Source: JAGPCK01 sp041675505
Lineage (GTDB): Bacteria > Bacteroidota > Bacteroidia > UKL13-3
Length of the DNA stretch: 64,000 bases
NCBI GenBank assembly: GCA_041675505.1
Contig: JBAYTR010000003.1
Coordinates: 124,001-188,000 of the forward strand
Direction: 5' to 3'
A program made the position numbers and the translations under genes. Positions 7,994 through 17,559 of this stretch are shown in pieces; position 1 is the stretch's first letter; each line of letters opens with the position of its first letter. Below the pieces are notes generated by a model. It had not been told where the DNA came from. It ran no database searches and worked only from the letters and a program-made list of their open reading frames with translations.

Positions 7994-10186
7994 ATGGCAG
8001 TTACAGTAAAACATGATCTCAAGAGCGCTCTCAAGAAGTACTTTGGTTTTGAGACTTTTAAAGGTATTCAGGAAGACATTATAAAGAACGTACTCAATGG
8101 CAAAGACAGTTTTGTTATTATGCCTACAGGTGCGGGTAAATCTTTGTGCTTTCAGTTGCCGGCCTTGATGATGGATGGAACGGCCATCGTGATTTCACCA
8201 CTTATCGCCTTGATGAAGAACCAGGTAGACCAGATCAGAGCCTTTGGAAGTAATGAAACCGCGGCTCACTTTCTGAACTCTTCCCTCACCAAAGCAGAGA
8301 TTATGAAGGTGAAAGAAGACATTCTGGCCAATAAAACCAAATTACTTTATGTAGCACCGGAAACACTGAAAAAGGATGAAACTGTTGATTTTCTGAAGCA
8401 AATCAAGATTTCTTTCGTGGCGGTGGATGAAGCGCACTGTATTTCAGAGTGGGGACATGATTTTCGCCCGGAGTACAGGCGTATTAAACAGATTGTAAAA
8501 GACATTAAGGATGTGCCCATGATGGCACTTACCGCTACGGCCACTCCTAAAGTACAGGCCGATATTCAAAAAAACCTGCAAATGCTGGATGCTGAGGTGT
8601 TCAAAACATCTTTTAACCGCCCGAACCTTTATTACGAGGTACGTCAGAAAGGTAAAAAGGATAAAGTGCTGAAGGAAATTGTGGCTTACATCAAGCAACG
8701 GGATAAAAAATCAGGAATTATTTATTGCCTGAGCCGTAAGAAAGTAGAAGAAATTGCAGAAGTACTCAACCTCAACGGAGTAAAGGCACTCCCCTACCAT
8801 GCGGGATTGGACGCTAAAACCCGTGCCAGCCATCAGGATAAGTTCTTGATGGAAGATGTGGATGTAATAGTGGCCACCATTGCCTTCGGAATGGGTATTG
8901 ATAAACCGGACGTTCGCTTTGTGATTCACTACGATGTGCCTAAGAGTCTGGAAGGATATTATCAGGAAACCGGTCGTGCCGGCCGTGACGGGCTCGAAGG
9001 TGACTGTTTGCTGTTTTACAATCCGGCCGATATTGAGAAGCTGGAGAAATTTATGAAAGACAAACCTGTTTCAGAACGTGAAATAGGAGAGCAGCTGATA
9101 TTTGAAACGCAATCTTATGTTGAATCATCCGGATGCCGCAGAAGAATTCTGCTCCATTATTTCGGTGAAGAATTTGACCAGAAAAATTGTGGTAAAAAGT
9201 GCGATAACTGCCGCCACCCTAAGGAGCAGCAGGAAGTAACTAAAGACATGATTCAGGCTTTGCAGGTTATTCAGCTACTTAAAGGCAAGTTTAACCTCAA
9301 ACATACAGTAGATGTGATTACCGGAACCAAAAGTCAGCCGGTAATGGATTATGAGCACCACAATCTGGAGTGTTTTGGTTTAGGTAAAGCCAAAGACCCT
9401 TTGTTCTGGAAATCAGTTATACGCACAGCCTTATTAGCCGGTTTTGTAACCAAAGACATTGAAAGCTACGGACTGCTTAAAATGAATGAGAAAGGAGATG
9501 TGTACCTTAAAAAGCCTACTCCGGTATTTATAGCACTCGACACTAAATTTGAAAAGGTATCAGAAGATGATGACAATGCCGAAATAGAGAATTTCTATGA
9601 CGAGGTACTGTTTGCTCAACTAAAAGAACTTCGTAAAAAAGTAGCCAAGCAAAAAGCGCTGCCGCCCTACATCATTTTCCAAGATCCTTCTTTGGAAGAC
9701 ATGGCCTCCAAATACCCCATTACCATGTCGGAATTATCGCAGGTATTCGGAGTAACGGCCAGCAAAGCACAAAAATTCGGTAAGCCGTTTTTAGAACTGA
9801 TTGAAGCTTACGTAAAAGAAAACGATATTGAGCGTTCAGAGGATTTGGTGATTAAATCTGCGGTAAACAAATCAGGTAAAAAAGTTGCCATTATTCAGAA
9901 TATTGACCGCAAGATTAACCTCGAAGACATCAGCCGCTCGCAAGGCATTAGCCGCGATGAACTGGTAGCTGAGATTGAGGGCATGGTGTACAGCGGTACA
10001 AAACTTAACCTCAAATACTACATCAACACCATATTGGATGAAGATGTACAGCAAGATATTTTCGACTATTTCAAAGGCAGTGAGTCTGATTCGCTTGACT
10101 TAGCCATCAAAGAGTTTGACAACGAAATAAGCAAAGAAGATTTACAATTGATGCGCATTCAGTTTATATCGGAACTGGCGAATTAG
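7994..10186 (+). CDS. recQ: ATP-dependent DNA helicase RecQ
   Basis: A 3'-5' superfamily 2 DNA helicase of recombination and fork repair, 730 residues, as usual for the longer Bacteroidota RecQ. Motifs in order: Walker A PTGAGKS (44-50), DEAH box with the RecQ-specific aromatic loop CISEWGHDFRPEY (149-161), TATAT (about 181), and the motif VI region QETGRAGRDG (about 326-335). The RecQ-Ct zinc site (CRRRILLHYFGE, then CGKKCDNC) is at about 378-402, followed by a winged helix. A single HRDC-like domain (about 535-615) precedes an extra C-terminal helical domain of about 90 residues. The last four bases overlap the convergent outer-membrane protein gene (TTAG at 10183-10186). Confidence 0.96.
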   Translation: MAVTVKHDLKSALKKYFGFETFKGIQEDIIKNVLNGKDSFVIMPTGAGKSLCFQLPALMMDGTAIVISPLIALMKNQVDQIRAFGSNETAAHFLNSSLTKAEIMKVKEDILANKTKLLYVAPETLKKDETVDFLKQIKISFVAVDEAHCISEWGHDFRPEYRRIKQIVKDIKDVPMMALTATATPKVQADIQKNLQMLDAEVFKTSFNRPNLYYEVRQKGKKDKVLKEIVAYIKQRDKKSGIIYCLSRKKVEEIAEVLNLNGVKALPYHAGLDAKTRASHQDKFLMEDVDVIVATIAFGMGIDKPDVRFVIHYDVPKSLEGYYQETGRAGRDGLEGDCLLFYNPADIEKLEKFMKDKPVSEREIGEQLIFETQSYVESSGCRRRILLHYFGEEFDQKNCGKKCDNCRHPKEQQEVTKDMIQALQVIQLLKGKFNLKHTVDVITGTKSQPVMDYEHHNLECFGLGKAKDPLFWKSVIRTALLAGFVTKDIESYGLLKMNEKGDVYLKKPTPVFIALDTKFEKVSEDDDNAEIENFYDEVLFAQLKELRKKVAKQKALPPYIIFQDPSLEDMASKYPITMSELSQVFGVTASKAQKFGKPFLELIEAYVKENDIERSEDLVIKSAVNKSGKKVAIIQNIDRKINLEDISRSQGISRDELVAEIEGMVYSGTKLNLKYYINTILDEDVQQDIFDYFKGSESDSLDLAIKEFDNEISKEDLQLMRIQFISELAN

Positions 10187-10908
10187 TTATCCTTCTTGTT
10201 GGGGAAATTGTATTCCAGCCCTATGCCATAGCTCAGTTTCTTATGATAGAAAAGCGTAGTTTTTTTGTCATCATCATTTATAAACTGATAATATGCATCA
10301 ATGGCCCCATACATTCTGTACATACAATTCAATTTTAGTGAAAGGTGGGGGTTAAGCCTGTAAATGGCACCCGTGCCTACCGTAATACTAAGCGGAGATG
10401 GCTTGAACTGTTCATCATAGTCTTTTGCATAGGTGGGGTCTGTTGTAATACCCCAAAGTGTATTCCGGCCTTTTATCAGGTTGCCTTTAGTGATGCCGCC
10501 TGAAACTTCTGCACCAAATCGTTTAGTTAGTGCAAACTCTTTACCTGTCAACAAGGAGTAGTCGATATAGGTAAACGATTTATCTAATACCAAAGGCCCT
10601 GAAGGCGGACCAAACGGGAACTTACCTGTGGTATCCAATGAAAACGTTTGTTTGGTATGGTACAAACCAAGCATAACAAACCAACCCTTTTTACTTTTTA
10701 GCTTGAGGTGAACAAGATAAGAGGGAGTGTGACTTTTATTTTTATAGGACCATATGTTGGCACTTTTAACGGAGTTAATAGCATAAAAAGGAGTGGAAAT
10801 ATGGCCTTGTACAGAAAGTGTATAGTTGTTTTTTGTTTTAGTTGTCTCTTGAGCGAAAGAAACCGGAATGAGCAGCAACAAGAAATAAAACAGCGCAAGG
10901 TTTTTCAT
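10183..10908 (-). CDS. exported beta-barrel outer-membrane protein, unknown function
   Basis: 241 residues beginning with a clear signal peptide (MKNLALFYFLLLLIPVSFAQ, cleavage after Ala-Gln likely). The mature part alternates polar and hydrophobic residues in short strands, with aromatic residues at strand ends (LKLNCMYRMYG, LSYGIGLEYNFP). It ends near an aromatic residue, as small barrels do. The pattern fits an 8- to 10-stranded outer-membrane barrel like those in many unnamed Bacteroidota genes. No family is recognised with certainty. It converges on recQ with a 4-nt overlap and has its own upstream region of nearly 300 bases shared with the tRNA-Gln promoter. Confidence 0.75.
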   Translation of the reverse strand: MKNLALFYFLLLLIPVSFAQETTKTKNNYTLSVQGHISTPFYAINSVKSANIWSYKNKSHTPSYLVHLKLKSKKGWFVMLGLYHTKQTFSLDTTGKFPFGPPSGPLVLDKSFTYIDYSLLTGKEFALTKRFGAEVSGGITKGNLIKGRNTLWGITTDPTYAKDYDEQFKPSPLSITVGTGAIYRLNPHLSLKLNCMYRMYGAIDAYYQFINDDDKKTTLFYHKKLSYGIGLEYNFPNKKDN

Positions 10909-11164
10909 TCTATTAAGTAAATTATTAAATTCTTTGTTTTGCTTTTCAAATGTAGGATAAATAAAAAGAAGTGTGTGAAGTTAAACAGATAGGGTAGTGT
11001 TCTCATACTGAGACTTTATTTTTTATCTCTCACACGCGAAAAAGTGAGTTTGGGGAAACAGCAGGGAACTATTTTATTGTAAGTTGCAGTTTTTCAATAG
11101 TATAAATTCAAGTAGATATTCTTTTTCAGCATCAAGACGAGAATAAAAAAATCTTAAAATGCAG

Positions 11165-11196
11165 TTTGCGCTTTACCAAATGAAAACTTACCTTTG
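11165..11196 (+). promoter_or_regulatory. promoter of the tRNA-Gln/prs operon
   Basis: A -33 box TTTG (11165-11168), a 20-nt spacer, and a perfect -7 box TACCTTTG (11189-11196), eight bases before the mature tRNA 5' end. This is the best match to the Bacteroidota consensus (TTTG, 19-21 nt, TAnnTTTG) seen in the window. The upstream 10909-11164 stretch holds nothing else recognisable. Confidence 0.8.
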
Positions 11197-11204
11197 CGCC
11201 TCAT

Positions 11205-11277
11205 TGTCCGATGGTGTAACTGGCAACACGTCTGATTTTGGTTCAGAAGAGTCTAGGTTCGAGCCCTAGTCGGACAA
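11205..11277 (+). tRNA. tRNA-Gln (anticodon TTG)
   Basis: 73 bases fold as a full cloverleaf: a 7-bp acceptor stem (TGTCCGA with TCGGACA), D arm closed by GTGT/ACAC, anticodon stem TCTGA/TCAGA around loop TTTTGGT (anticodon TTG), a 5-nt variable loop, and T arm CTAGG-TTCGAGC-CCTAG. The discriminator is A at 11277 and CCA follows in the DNA at 11278-11280. The prs start codon is only 22 nt beyond, so the tRNA is probably cut from a longer transcript. Confidence 0.96.
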
Positions 11278-11302
11278 CCAAACCCTTTAATACTCAACAC
11301 AA

Positions 11303-12265
11303 GTGCCTGCTGTACTTAATCAAATCAAATTGTTCTCCGGTACACAGTCAAGGTACCTGGCAGAAAAGATTGCAGAGGCCTATGGCACGCAGTTAGGTGA
11401 CCTGAGTTTTTCTAAATTCAGTGACGGGGAGTTCCAGCCCAGCTTTAATGAATCTGTTCGCGGATGTGATATTTTCATTATACAATCCAGTTTCCCTCCG
11501 GCAGATAACCTGATGGAAATGTTGATGGCTATTGACGCTGCCAAGCGAGCTTCGGCCCACTACATTACTGCAGTAATCCCGTATTTTGGTTTTGCCCGTC
11601 AGGATCGTAAAGATAAACCACGTGTTTCCATTGGTTCCAAAATGGTGGCCGATATTTTAACCGCAGTAGGTGCCAGCCGTGTAATGACCATGGATTTACA
11701 CGCTCCTCAAATTCAGGGGTTCTTTAATATCCCGGTGGATCACTTAGATGCTACCAGCATTTATATTCCTTACATTAAGGGTCTTAACCTGCCCAACCTT
11801 ACCATCGCAGCTCCCGATATGGGTGGTTCCAACCGCGCCCGCTATTATGCCAAAGCGTTGAATGCTGATATTGTTATTGTAGACAAAGAACGTAAACGTG
11901 CCAACGAAATAGCTTCCATGACCGTAATAGGTGATGTGAAAGATGCCGATATCGTAATAGTAGACGATATGGTAGATACCGGAAATACCTTGGCCAAATC
12001 AGCAGCCATGTTAATGGATAAAGGTGCCCGTAGTGTAAGAGCTATATGCACTCACCCGGTTCTTTCAGGTAAAGCGTATGAAACCATTGCCAACTCTGTT
12101 TTAGATGAGTTGATTGTATCAGATACCATTCCTTTGCAAAAACAAATTGACAAAATTAAAGTGTTGTCTTCAGCACAGTTGTTTGCCAAAGCTATACGTA
12201 ATGTACATGAGCATGGCTCCATCAGCACCCTGTTTGCAGTAGATACACAAGGACAGGCTAAATAG
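11303..12265 (+). CDS. prs: ribose-phosphate pyrophosphokinase (PRPP synthase)
   Basis: Makes PRPP from ribose-5-phosphate and ATP for purine, pyrimidine, His, Trp and NAD synthesis. 320 residues, normal for class I enzymes. Visible motifs: FSDGEFQPSFNESVRG near residue 34 (ribose-5-phosphate/Mg site), RQDRKDKPRVSIGSKM (ATP and catalytic loop), DLHAPQIQGFF (flag region), and the PRPP-binding VIVDDMVDTGNTL near residue 220. The start is GTG at 11303; no ATG gives a full N-terminus. It is followed by rplY with a 38-nt gap, then pth: the conserved prs-rplY-pth order found in many bacteria. Confidence 0.96.
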   Translation: MPAVLNQIKLFSGTQSRYLAEKIAEAYGTQLGDLSFSKFSDGEFQPSFNESVRGCDIFIIQSSFPPADNLMEMLMAIDAAKRASAHYITAVIPYFGFARQDRKDKPRVSIGSKMVADILTAVGASRVMTMDLHAPQIQGFFNIPVDHLDATSIYIPYIKGLNLPNLTIAAPDMGGSNRARYYAKALNADIVIVDKERKRANEIASMTVIGDVKDADIVIVDDMVDTGNTLAKSAAMLMDKGARSVRAICTHPVLSGKAYETIANSVLDELIVSDTIPLQKQIDKIKVLSSAQLFAKAIRNVHEHGSISTLFAVDTQGQAK

Positions 12266-12303
12266 AATTTCTTTTAATTAAATTTATATAAACAACAAGC
12301 ATC

Positions 12304-12873
12304 ATGAAATCAGTAGCAATCTTCGGAAACGTAAGAAAGGGTCTTGGAAAAGCTGACAGCCGCGAGCTTCGCAGTGAAGGCAAAGTTCCATGTGTTCTTT
12401 ATGGCGGAAAAGAGAATGTGCACTTTTCAGTTTACGTTTCTGATTTCAAAGAATTGGTGTACACACCAAGCACGTACTTAGTAAAACTTGACATTGACGG
12501 AGCTATTTACAAAGCGTCATTGCAAGAAGTTCAGTTTCATCCGGTAAATGACGTTATCATTCACGCAGATTTTCTGCAGGTAACTGATGACAAGCCAATC
12601 ATTATTAACATCCCCGTTCGTATCACTGGTAATTCTCCCGGTGTTCGTCAGGGTGGTAAATTACAACAGCGCTTGAAGAAGCTTAAAGTAAAAGCACTTC
12701 CTGCTAATCTGCCCGATTTTGTGGAAGTAAATATCGATACACTGGAGATGGGTAAATCCATTCGTGTGAACGAGGTTACAGCCAAAAATATCCAGATTTT
12801 GGATGAGGGATCAAATCCTGTTGTATCTGTAGTGGCTACACGTGCTTCTAAAGAAGCTACCACAACCGCTTAA
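12304..12873 (+). CDS. rplY: 50S ribosomal protein L25 / general stress protein Ctc
   Basis: The long (CTC) form of L25, 189 residues, which binds 5S rRNA. The N-terminal L25 domain (about 1-92) shows RELRSEGKVPCVLYGG and the conserved QEVQFHPVNDVIIHADFLQV segment. The C-terminal beta domain (about 95-185) is typical of CTC proteins, with VPVRITGNSPGVRQGG-like sequence (here INIPVRITGNSPGVRQGGK). It sits between prs and pth, the expected order. Codon use is as in neighbouring housekeeping genes. Confidence 0.95.
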   Translation: MKSVAIFGNVRKGLGKADSRELRSEGKVPCVLYGGKENVHFSVYVSDFKELVYTPSTYLVKLDIDGAIYKASLQEVQFHPVNDVIIHADFLQVTDDKPIIINIPVRITGNSPGVRQGGKLQQRLKKLKVKALPANLPDFVEVNIDTLEMGKSIRVNEVTAKNIQILDEGSNPVVSVVATRASKEATTTA

Positions 12874-12895
12874 TTAGCCGTTAATCAACAGCCTG

Positions 12896-13456
12896 GTGAA
12901 ATACTTAATAGCCGGACTGGGTAATATTGGTGCCGAATATGACCACACCCGACATAACATCGGTTTTGATGTGGTTGACCATTTGGCCCGTCTACATAAT
13001 ACCGCATTTAACTTAGACAGACTTGCCTATGCAGCCGAAATAAAGCTGAAAGGCAGGTCTGTTTGGCTTATAAAGCCTACCACTTACATGAATCTAAGTG
13101 GTAAAGCCGTTCAGTATTGGATGCAAAAACTTCATATTCCAAAAGAAAATGTACTCATCATTACGGATGATCTTTCGCTTCCCGTTGGCAAACTACGCAT
13201 TCGCCCTTCAGGCAGTGATGGTGGACATAATGGCTTAAAGAGCATCAGTATGCACCTGGAAGGCAATGAATATCCGCGCATGAGGTTTGGCATCGGCAAT
13301 AATTTTCCAAAAGGCCGTCAGGTTGATTTTGTATTAGGGAAATGGGACATTGACGACCAGATAGTAGTGAACAGCAAAATGGATGACTGCGCCAAAGCAA
13401 TAGAAAGTTTTGTGTTGGCAGGGCTCAACATTACCATGAATCAATATAATAAGTAA
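12896..13456 (+). CDS. pth: peptidyl-tRNA hydrolase
   Basis: Releases peptidyl-tRNAs dropped from stalled ribosomes. 186 residues, standard. It begins with GTG at 12896 and the diagnostic YLIAGLGNIGAEYDHTRHN, which holds the catalytic His (in TRHNIGF, about residues 19-25). Further family motifs are KPTTYMNLSGKAV, VLIITDDLSLPVGKLRIR and GSDGGHNGLKSI. It lies 22 nt after rplY, in one operon with prs and a tRNA gene upstream. Confidence 0.96.
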   Translation: MKYLIAGLGNIGAEYDHTRHNIGFDVVDHLARLHNTAFNLDRLAYAAEIKLKGRSVWLIKPTTYMNLSGKAVQYWMQKLHIPKENVLIITDDLSLPVGKLRIRPSGSDGGHNGLKSISMHLEGNEYPRMRFGIGNNFPKGRQVDFVLGKWDIDDQIVVNSKMDDCAKAIESFVLAGLNITMNQYNK

Positions 13457-13512
13457 TAAATCACCTCACATTTCGTTTCGAAATTCTATATTCGAGCAAA
13501 TTCTTACCGTAC

Positions 13513-15957
13513 ATGAGTAATCTAAAATTAAAAGCATTGTACCCTCACGCCATAGCGTTGGGAATTTTTCTGGCACTGGCCGGAATTTATTTTATGCCTG
13601 TTTTGCAAGGCAAAGTAGCCAATCAGCATGATGTGAGTATGTGGAAGGGCGCCTACCAGGAAGTGGGTGAATTCAAGAAAAAAACAGGTGAAACCACCAT
13701 GTGGAGTAATGCCATGTTTGGTGGAATGCCTTCGTATACTTACGGAGGCTTAGAGAGCAAGGCCAACATCACACCGTACATTGATGGTATGATGAAGCTT
13801 TGGTTGCCCAGCCCTATGGAAACCATTTGGTTGTTGATGTTATGCTTTTACATTTTTTTAATCAGCTATGGCGTATCTCCCTGGCTGGGTGTATTGGGTG
13901 CTATTGCTTACGGATTTTCAAGCTATAATTTTATTAACCTGGATGCGGGCCACCTTACAAAAGGTTGGGCCATTGCCTATCTCCCGCTCATATTTGCCGG
14001 CTTAAACATTACCATGCGTTACAACAAATGGTTGGGTGCTGCGGTAACAGGTTTGGCCATGGCACTTGAGCTCAATGCGGGTCACATTCAAATTACATAT
14101 TATGCCATGTTGTTGGTAGTTATTTGGGGAGTTGTTCAACTTATTTTTGCTATCAGAGAAAAACAAATCAAACAATTTGCAGTAGCTGCTTTATTTGCAA
14201 TGGCCGGAGCCGGAATTGGTGTGGGTACAGGCACTACGGGATTACTTATAGGTAGTGAATACGCCAAAGAAAGTCAGCGCAGCCCTTCAGAGTTGAGCGG
14301 TGATGAAGCAAATAAAACAACAGGTTTAGATAAAGACTATGCACTGGAATACAGTTATTCCATCACAGAGCCACTCACTATTTTAGTGGCGGATATTTAT
14401 GGCGGAGCATCGGTATCGCCTATCGGAAAAAGTTCCGCTACTTACAAAGCGTTAAAGGCAAACAATGTTCCTGATGCGCAAATAAAATCATTTGTGGAAC
14501 AAGCACCCACCTACTGGGGCGATTTGCGTTATACGGCAGGTCCTACCTATTTTGGTGCAGTAGTTTGTTTTCTTTTTGTACTGGGTTTGTTCGTGGTGAA
14601 GGGTAAAGAAAAGTGGTGGTTGTTGGCGGGTGCAATTTTCTCCATTCTTTTATCCTACGGTAAAAATTTCTCTCTGTTAACCGATTTCTTTTTTGATCAC
14701 GTACTATACTACAACAAGTTCAGAGCAGTAACCTTTATACTCATTCTTACGCAAATGTGTTTCCCTGCTTTGGGTATTCTGGCGTTGAAAGAATATTTCA
14801 ATTCAACACAGAAACAAGAGCAGTTGAAAAAGTCATTGTTATATGCTTTAGCAACGGTGGGCGGATTACTTTTTATACTGGTTGTTTCAGCCGGTATGAT
14901 TGATTTCTCCGCACCGGTAGATAAACAATTGCCCGATTGGTTGATAGAGCCTTTACACAGCGACAGAGAAAGTATTATGCGCAATGATGCGTTGCGTTCG
15001 TTGTTTTTTGTATTGGCTTCCTTTGCGGGCTTGTGGTTTATGCTCTCCAAGAAAATAAAGGAAATGCAGGTAGTGGGTTTGCTGGCTGCACTTATCCTGC
15101 TTGATTTGTGGACGGTTGATAAACGTTACCTGAATGACAAAGATTTTGTGTCGAAGAAAAAGCAACAGGAGTTTGTTCCTACGGCAGCCGACCAACAAAT
15201 TTTACAAGACCCTGCATTAAACTACCGCGTGTTTAATACTACTGTTAGTCCGTTTAATGATGCTACCACTTCGTATTTCCATAAATCCATTGGCGGTTAC
15301 AGTGCAGCTAAGGTGCGCAGGTACCAGGATTTGATTGAAAAACAAATCGGTAACCAAAACATGCAGGTGCTAAATATGCTCAACACGCGGTACTTTATTG
15401 TGAGCGACAACAACCGTCAGCCGATGGCACAGTTTAACCCGGGAGCTATAGGTAACGCATGGTTTGTTCCAAAGTATACCTTAGTTGATGGTGCCGATGC
15501 AGAAATGGCCTCACTTAATGTTGATACTTTGGGTAACGGATTTAATCCGAGAACCGAGGCATTTGCCGACAAGAAATTTTCAACTTACCTGCAAGGTTTT
15601 ACTCCTCAGTTTGACTCAACGGCTACCATTACATTAGCCGATTATAAGCCCAATCACCTCACGTATAAAAGTAAAGCATTGAGTGAGCAGTTGGCCATTT
15701 TCTCTGAGGTGTATTATGATAAAGGATGGAATGCATACGTTGACGGTAAACCTGTAGAACATATTCGTGCTAACTATGTGCTGCGTGCCATGCGCGTTCC
15801 TGCGGGAGATCATACTATTGAGTTTAAGTTCGAGCCTACCACTTATGCTAAAGGCGAAAACATTGCCCGTATTTTCACCATTACCTTATATGCAGGTTTT
15901 GTGATAGTAGGAGGTATGAGTGTGTTCCGTTATTTTAAAAATGATTCAGCCGCTTAA
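13513..15957 (+). CDS. YfhO family polytopic membrane protein
   Basis: 814 residues with about 13 membrane helices and a large soluble C-terminal part (about 560-780), the layout of the YfhO family (putative GT-C glycosyltransferases acting on lipid-linked or wall-linked sugars). The first loop after helix 1 carries QHDVSMWKGAYQE and MFGGMPSYTYGG, typical of Bacteroidota YfhO. The region after residue 720 (VYYDKGWNAYVDGKP, then ANYVLRAMRVPAGDHTIEF) is the conserved C-terminal beta domain. An imperfect -7 box (TATATTCG, 13487-13494) precedes the gene. The next gene starts inside its last codons, so the pair is translationally linked. Substrate unknown. Confidence 0.88.
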   Translation: MSNLKLKALYPHAIALGIFLALAGIYFMPVLQGKVANQHDVSMWKGAYQEVGEFKKKTGETTMWSNAMFGGMPSYTYGGLESKANITPYIDGMMKLWLPSPMETIWLLMLCFYIFLISYGVSPWLGVLGAIAYGFSSYNFINLDAGHLTKGWAIAYLPLIFAGLNITMRYNKWLGAAVTGLAMALELNAGHIQITYYAMLLVVIWGVVQLIFAIREKQIKQFAVAALFAMAGAGIGVGTGTTGLLIGSEYAKESQRSPSELSGDEANKTTGLDKDYALEYSYSITEPLTILVADIYGGASVSPIGKSSATYKALKANNVPDAQIKSFVEQAPTYWGDLRYTAGPTYFGAVVCFLFVLGLFVVKGKEKWWLLAGAIFSILLSYGKNFSLLTDFFFDHVLYYNKFRAVTFILILTQMCFPALGILALKEYFNSTQKQEQLKKSLLYALATVGGLLFILVVSAGMIDFSAPVDKQLPDWLIEPLHSDRESIMRNDALRSLFFVLASFAGLWFMLSKKIKEMQVVGLLAALILLDLWTVDKRYLNDKDFVSKKKQQEFVPTAADQQILQDPALNYRVFNTTVSPFNDATTSYFHKSIGGYSAAKVRRYQDLIEKQIGNQNMQVLNMLNTRYFIVSDNNRQPMAQFNPGAIGNAWFVPKYTLVDGADAEMASLNVDTLGNGFNPRTEAFADKKFSTYLQGFTPQFDSTATITLADYKPNHLTYKSKALSEQLAIFSEVYYDKGWNAYVDGKPVEHIRANYVLRAMRVPAGDHTIEFKFEPTTYAKGENIARIFTITLYAGFVIVGGMSVFRYFKNDSAA

Positions 15958-17479
15958 AGCAGGATTGTTCTCATCCAAAGGTTTTCTCGCAGCTGCTTAT
16001 TTGATGCTGTGGGTACTTTTGGTGTTTGTGCATCGTCAGTTGTTTCCTTACATTGATGATGATTCTTATATACACTTGCGCATTGCACGCAATCTGTTGG
16101 AGCAGGGAGTTCCGTATTTTAATGCAGATGAGCACATCATGTCTTCTTCCTCTTCAGGCTGGACGATGTTCTTATTTTTGTTTTTTAAAATCTTCGGGTA
16201 TAAGCTCACTTTACTCCCCTGGTTGCATGCTACGGTACTCACCTTAGCAGTGTTTGTTTATCAGTTACTCATTCAGCAACTCACCGACCTTAATCGTTTT
16301 CGGTCGTTTATCAGTTCGTCTGTATTGGTTATATCAGCTTGCCAGTTTGCTTCATTTGGGTACATGGAAACTACCTTTACATTGACTCTATTAGGTTTTG
16401 GTGCATGGTTGTATTATAAAGGGCATGCATCAGCGTTTTTATTTCTGGCCACCGCACCTTTTTTTCGTATGGAAATGTGGGCCGCATTTATTCTTTTTGC
16501 GGCTGGTGCGGTAATTTTTAAGCAGGTGAAACTGTTGTCTTCATTGGGTTTTTCAGCTTTAGGGGCCTTGCCCTTTTTTACTTACAACATGCACTTTTTT
16601 GGTACCAATGTTCCCAATACCATCGGAGCCAAATCGGTGATTTATGATTTAACGGCTATCGATACTTTGCTGAAAGAATGGTTCAGTTTTGTGCAGGGCA
16701 ACGTTGCCGGAAAGTTCATTTCTATTTTTTTAGTTGTGGTGTTTGTTGTACTGGTAGCAATTACCGTTGTGAGAAAGTTTGCAGAGGCAAACAATTACTT
16801 GCTTATGGCCTTTGGCGTGGGGATTGCCATAGCGTATGTTTTCAAAAATATTTTAGTTTTTCACTGGTATGTGCCCATTTATACCTTGCCTGTTTTGCTG
16901 GGTTGTTTTATTTGGATTGTTCGTGAGAGACGCGTAGCTTTTTCAGCGGTGCTGCTTTTGTTACTGCTCCCTTATATGTTTTTGTTTGCACAGGCAGTGT
17001 ATGCCTCTGCTACAGAAAATTTTCAGGTATATAAAAACTTTAAACCAGGAGCACGTGTGCAAAAGTACTTAGAAGTTTCGCAATGGTTGTACAAGAAATA
17101 TCCGAATGCGGTATTGATGACCTCAGAGATAGGTGGATTGGGTTATGGCTTTGAAGGTAAAATTTTAGACGGTTGCGGATTGATTTCTCCTGAAGCCATC
17201 AAGTACCATCCAATGAAGGTGCCCGAACAAAGAGCCAGTGCCTATATTGGCGCCATTCCCTTAAAGTACGTAGAGGAGAAAATGCCGGAGTTGGTAGTAA
17301 GTCTGGAGTCGTTTTGCGAAGAATTCTCCCGAAGTAATTTCGCTCACGAGAAGTACCATAAAATTCAGTTGCCTGTTTTTAAAGCCCGTGATTTGCACCT
17401 TTCTCCCGATTCAACTATCTGGGGCAGTAATTTTTTACTGGTGTATGTGCGCAAGGATATAGCTTCACATAATCACTAG
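15941..17479 (+). CDS. GT-C-like polytopic membrane protein
   Basis: A 512-residue membrane protein starting at the ATG at 15941, 17 nt inside the end of the YfhO gene; a further in-frame start 21 nt upstream is less likely. About nine to ten hydrophobic helices fill residues 10-380. The first loop contains an Asp-rich DDDSYIHLRIARNLLEQG followed by SSSSGWTMFL, the kind of acidic loop found in GT-C glycosyltransferases such as mannosyltransferases using polyprenyl-phosphate sugars. A soluble C-terminal part follows (about 385-512). No named family is recognised with confidence. The overlap with yfhO suggests the two act on the same surface glycan or lipid substrate, which is inference. Confidence 0.8.
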   Translation: MIQPLKAGLFSSKGFLAAAYLMLWVLLVFVHRQLFPYIDDDSYIHLRIARNLLEQGVPYFNADEHIMSSSSSGWTMFLFLFFKIFGYKLTLLPWLHATVLTLAVFVYQLLIQQLTDLNRFRSFISSSVLVISACQFASFGYMETTFTLTLLGFGAWLYYKGHASAFLFLATAPFFRMEMWAAFILFAAGAVIFKQVKLLSSLGFSALGALPFFTYNMHFFGTNVPNTIGAKSVIYDLTAIDTLLKEWFSFVQGNVAGKFISIFLVVVFVVLVAITVVRKFAEANNYLLMAFGVGIAIAYVFKNILVFHWYVPIYTLPVLLGCFIWIVRERRVAFSAVLLLLLLPYMFLFAQAVYASATENFQVYKNFKPGARVQKYLEVSQWLYKKYPNAVLMTSEIGGLGYGFEGKILDGCGLISPEAIKYHPMKVPEQRASAYIGAIPLKYVEEKMPELVVSLESFCEEFSRSNFAHEKYHKIQLPVFKARDLHLSPDSTIWGSNFLLVYVRKDIASHNH

Positions 17480-17480
17480 A

Positions 17481-17559
17481 TTACCTTTTAATTTAGGATT
17501 ATTTCTTTAACTTGCTGTAAAATACAGCAAATGAAAAACGCCATAATCTCACTGTTTCT
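17481..17559 (+). repeat. promoter/signal-peptide module, copy 1
   Basis: 79 bases identical at 73 positions to 18527-18605. The module spans the 5' flank, a small inverted repeat (GCTGTA-AAA-TACAGC, 17514-17528) just before the ATG at 17531, and the first ten codons. Confidence 0.85.
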
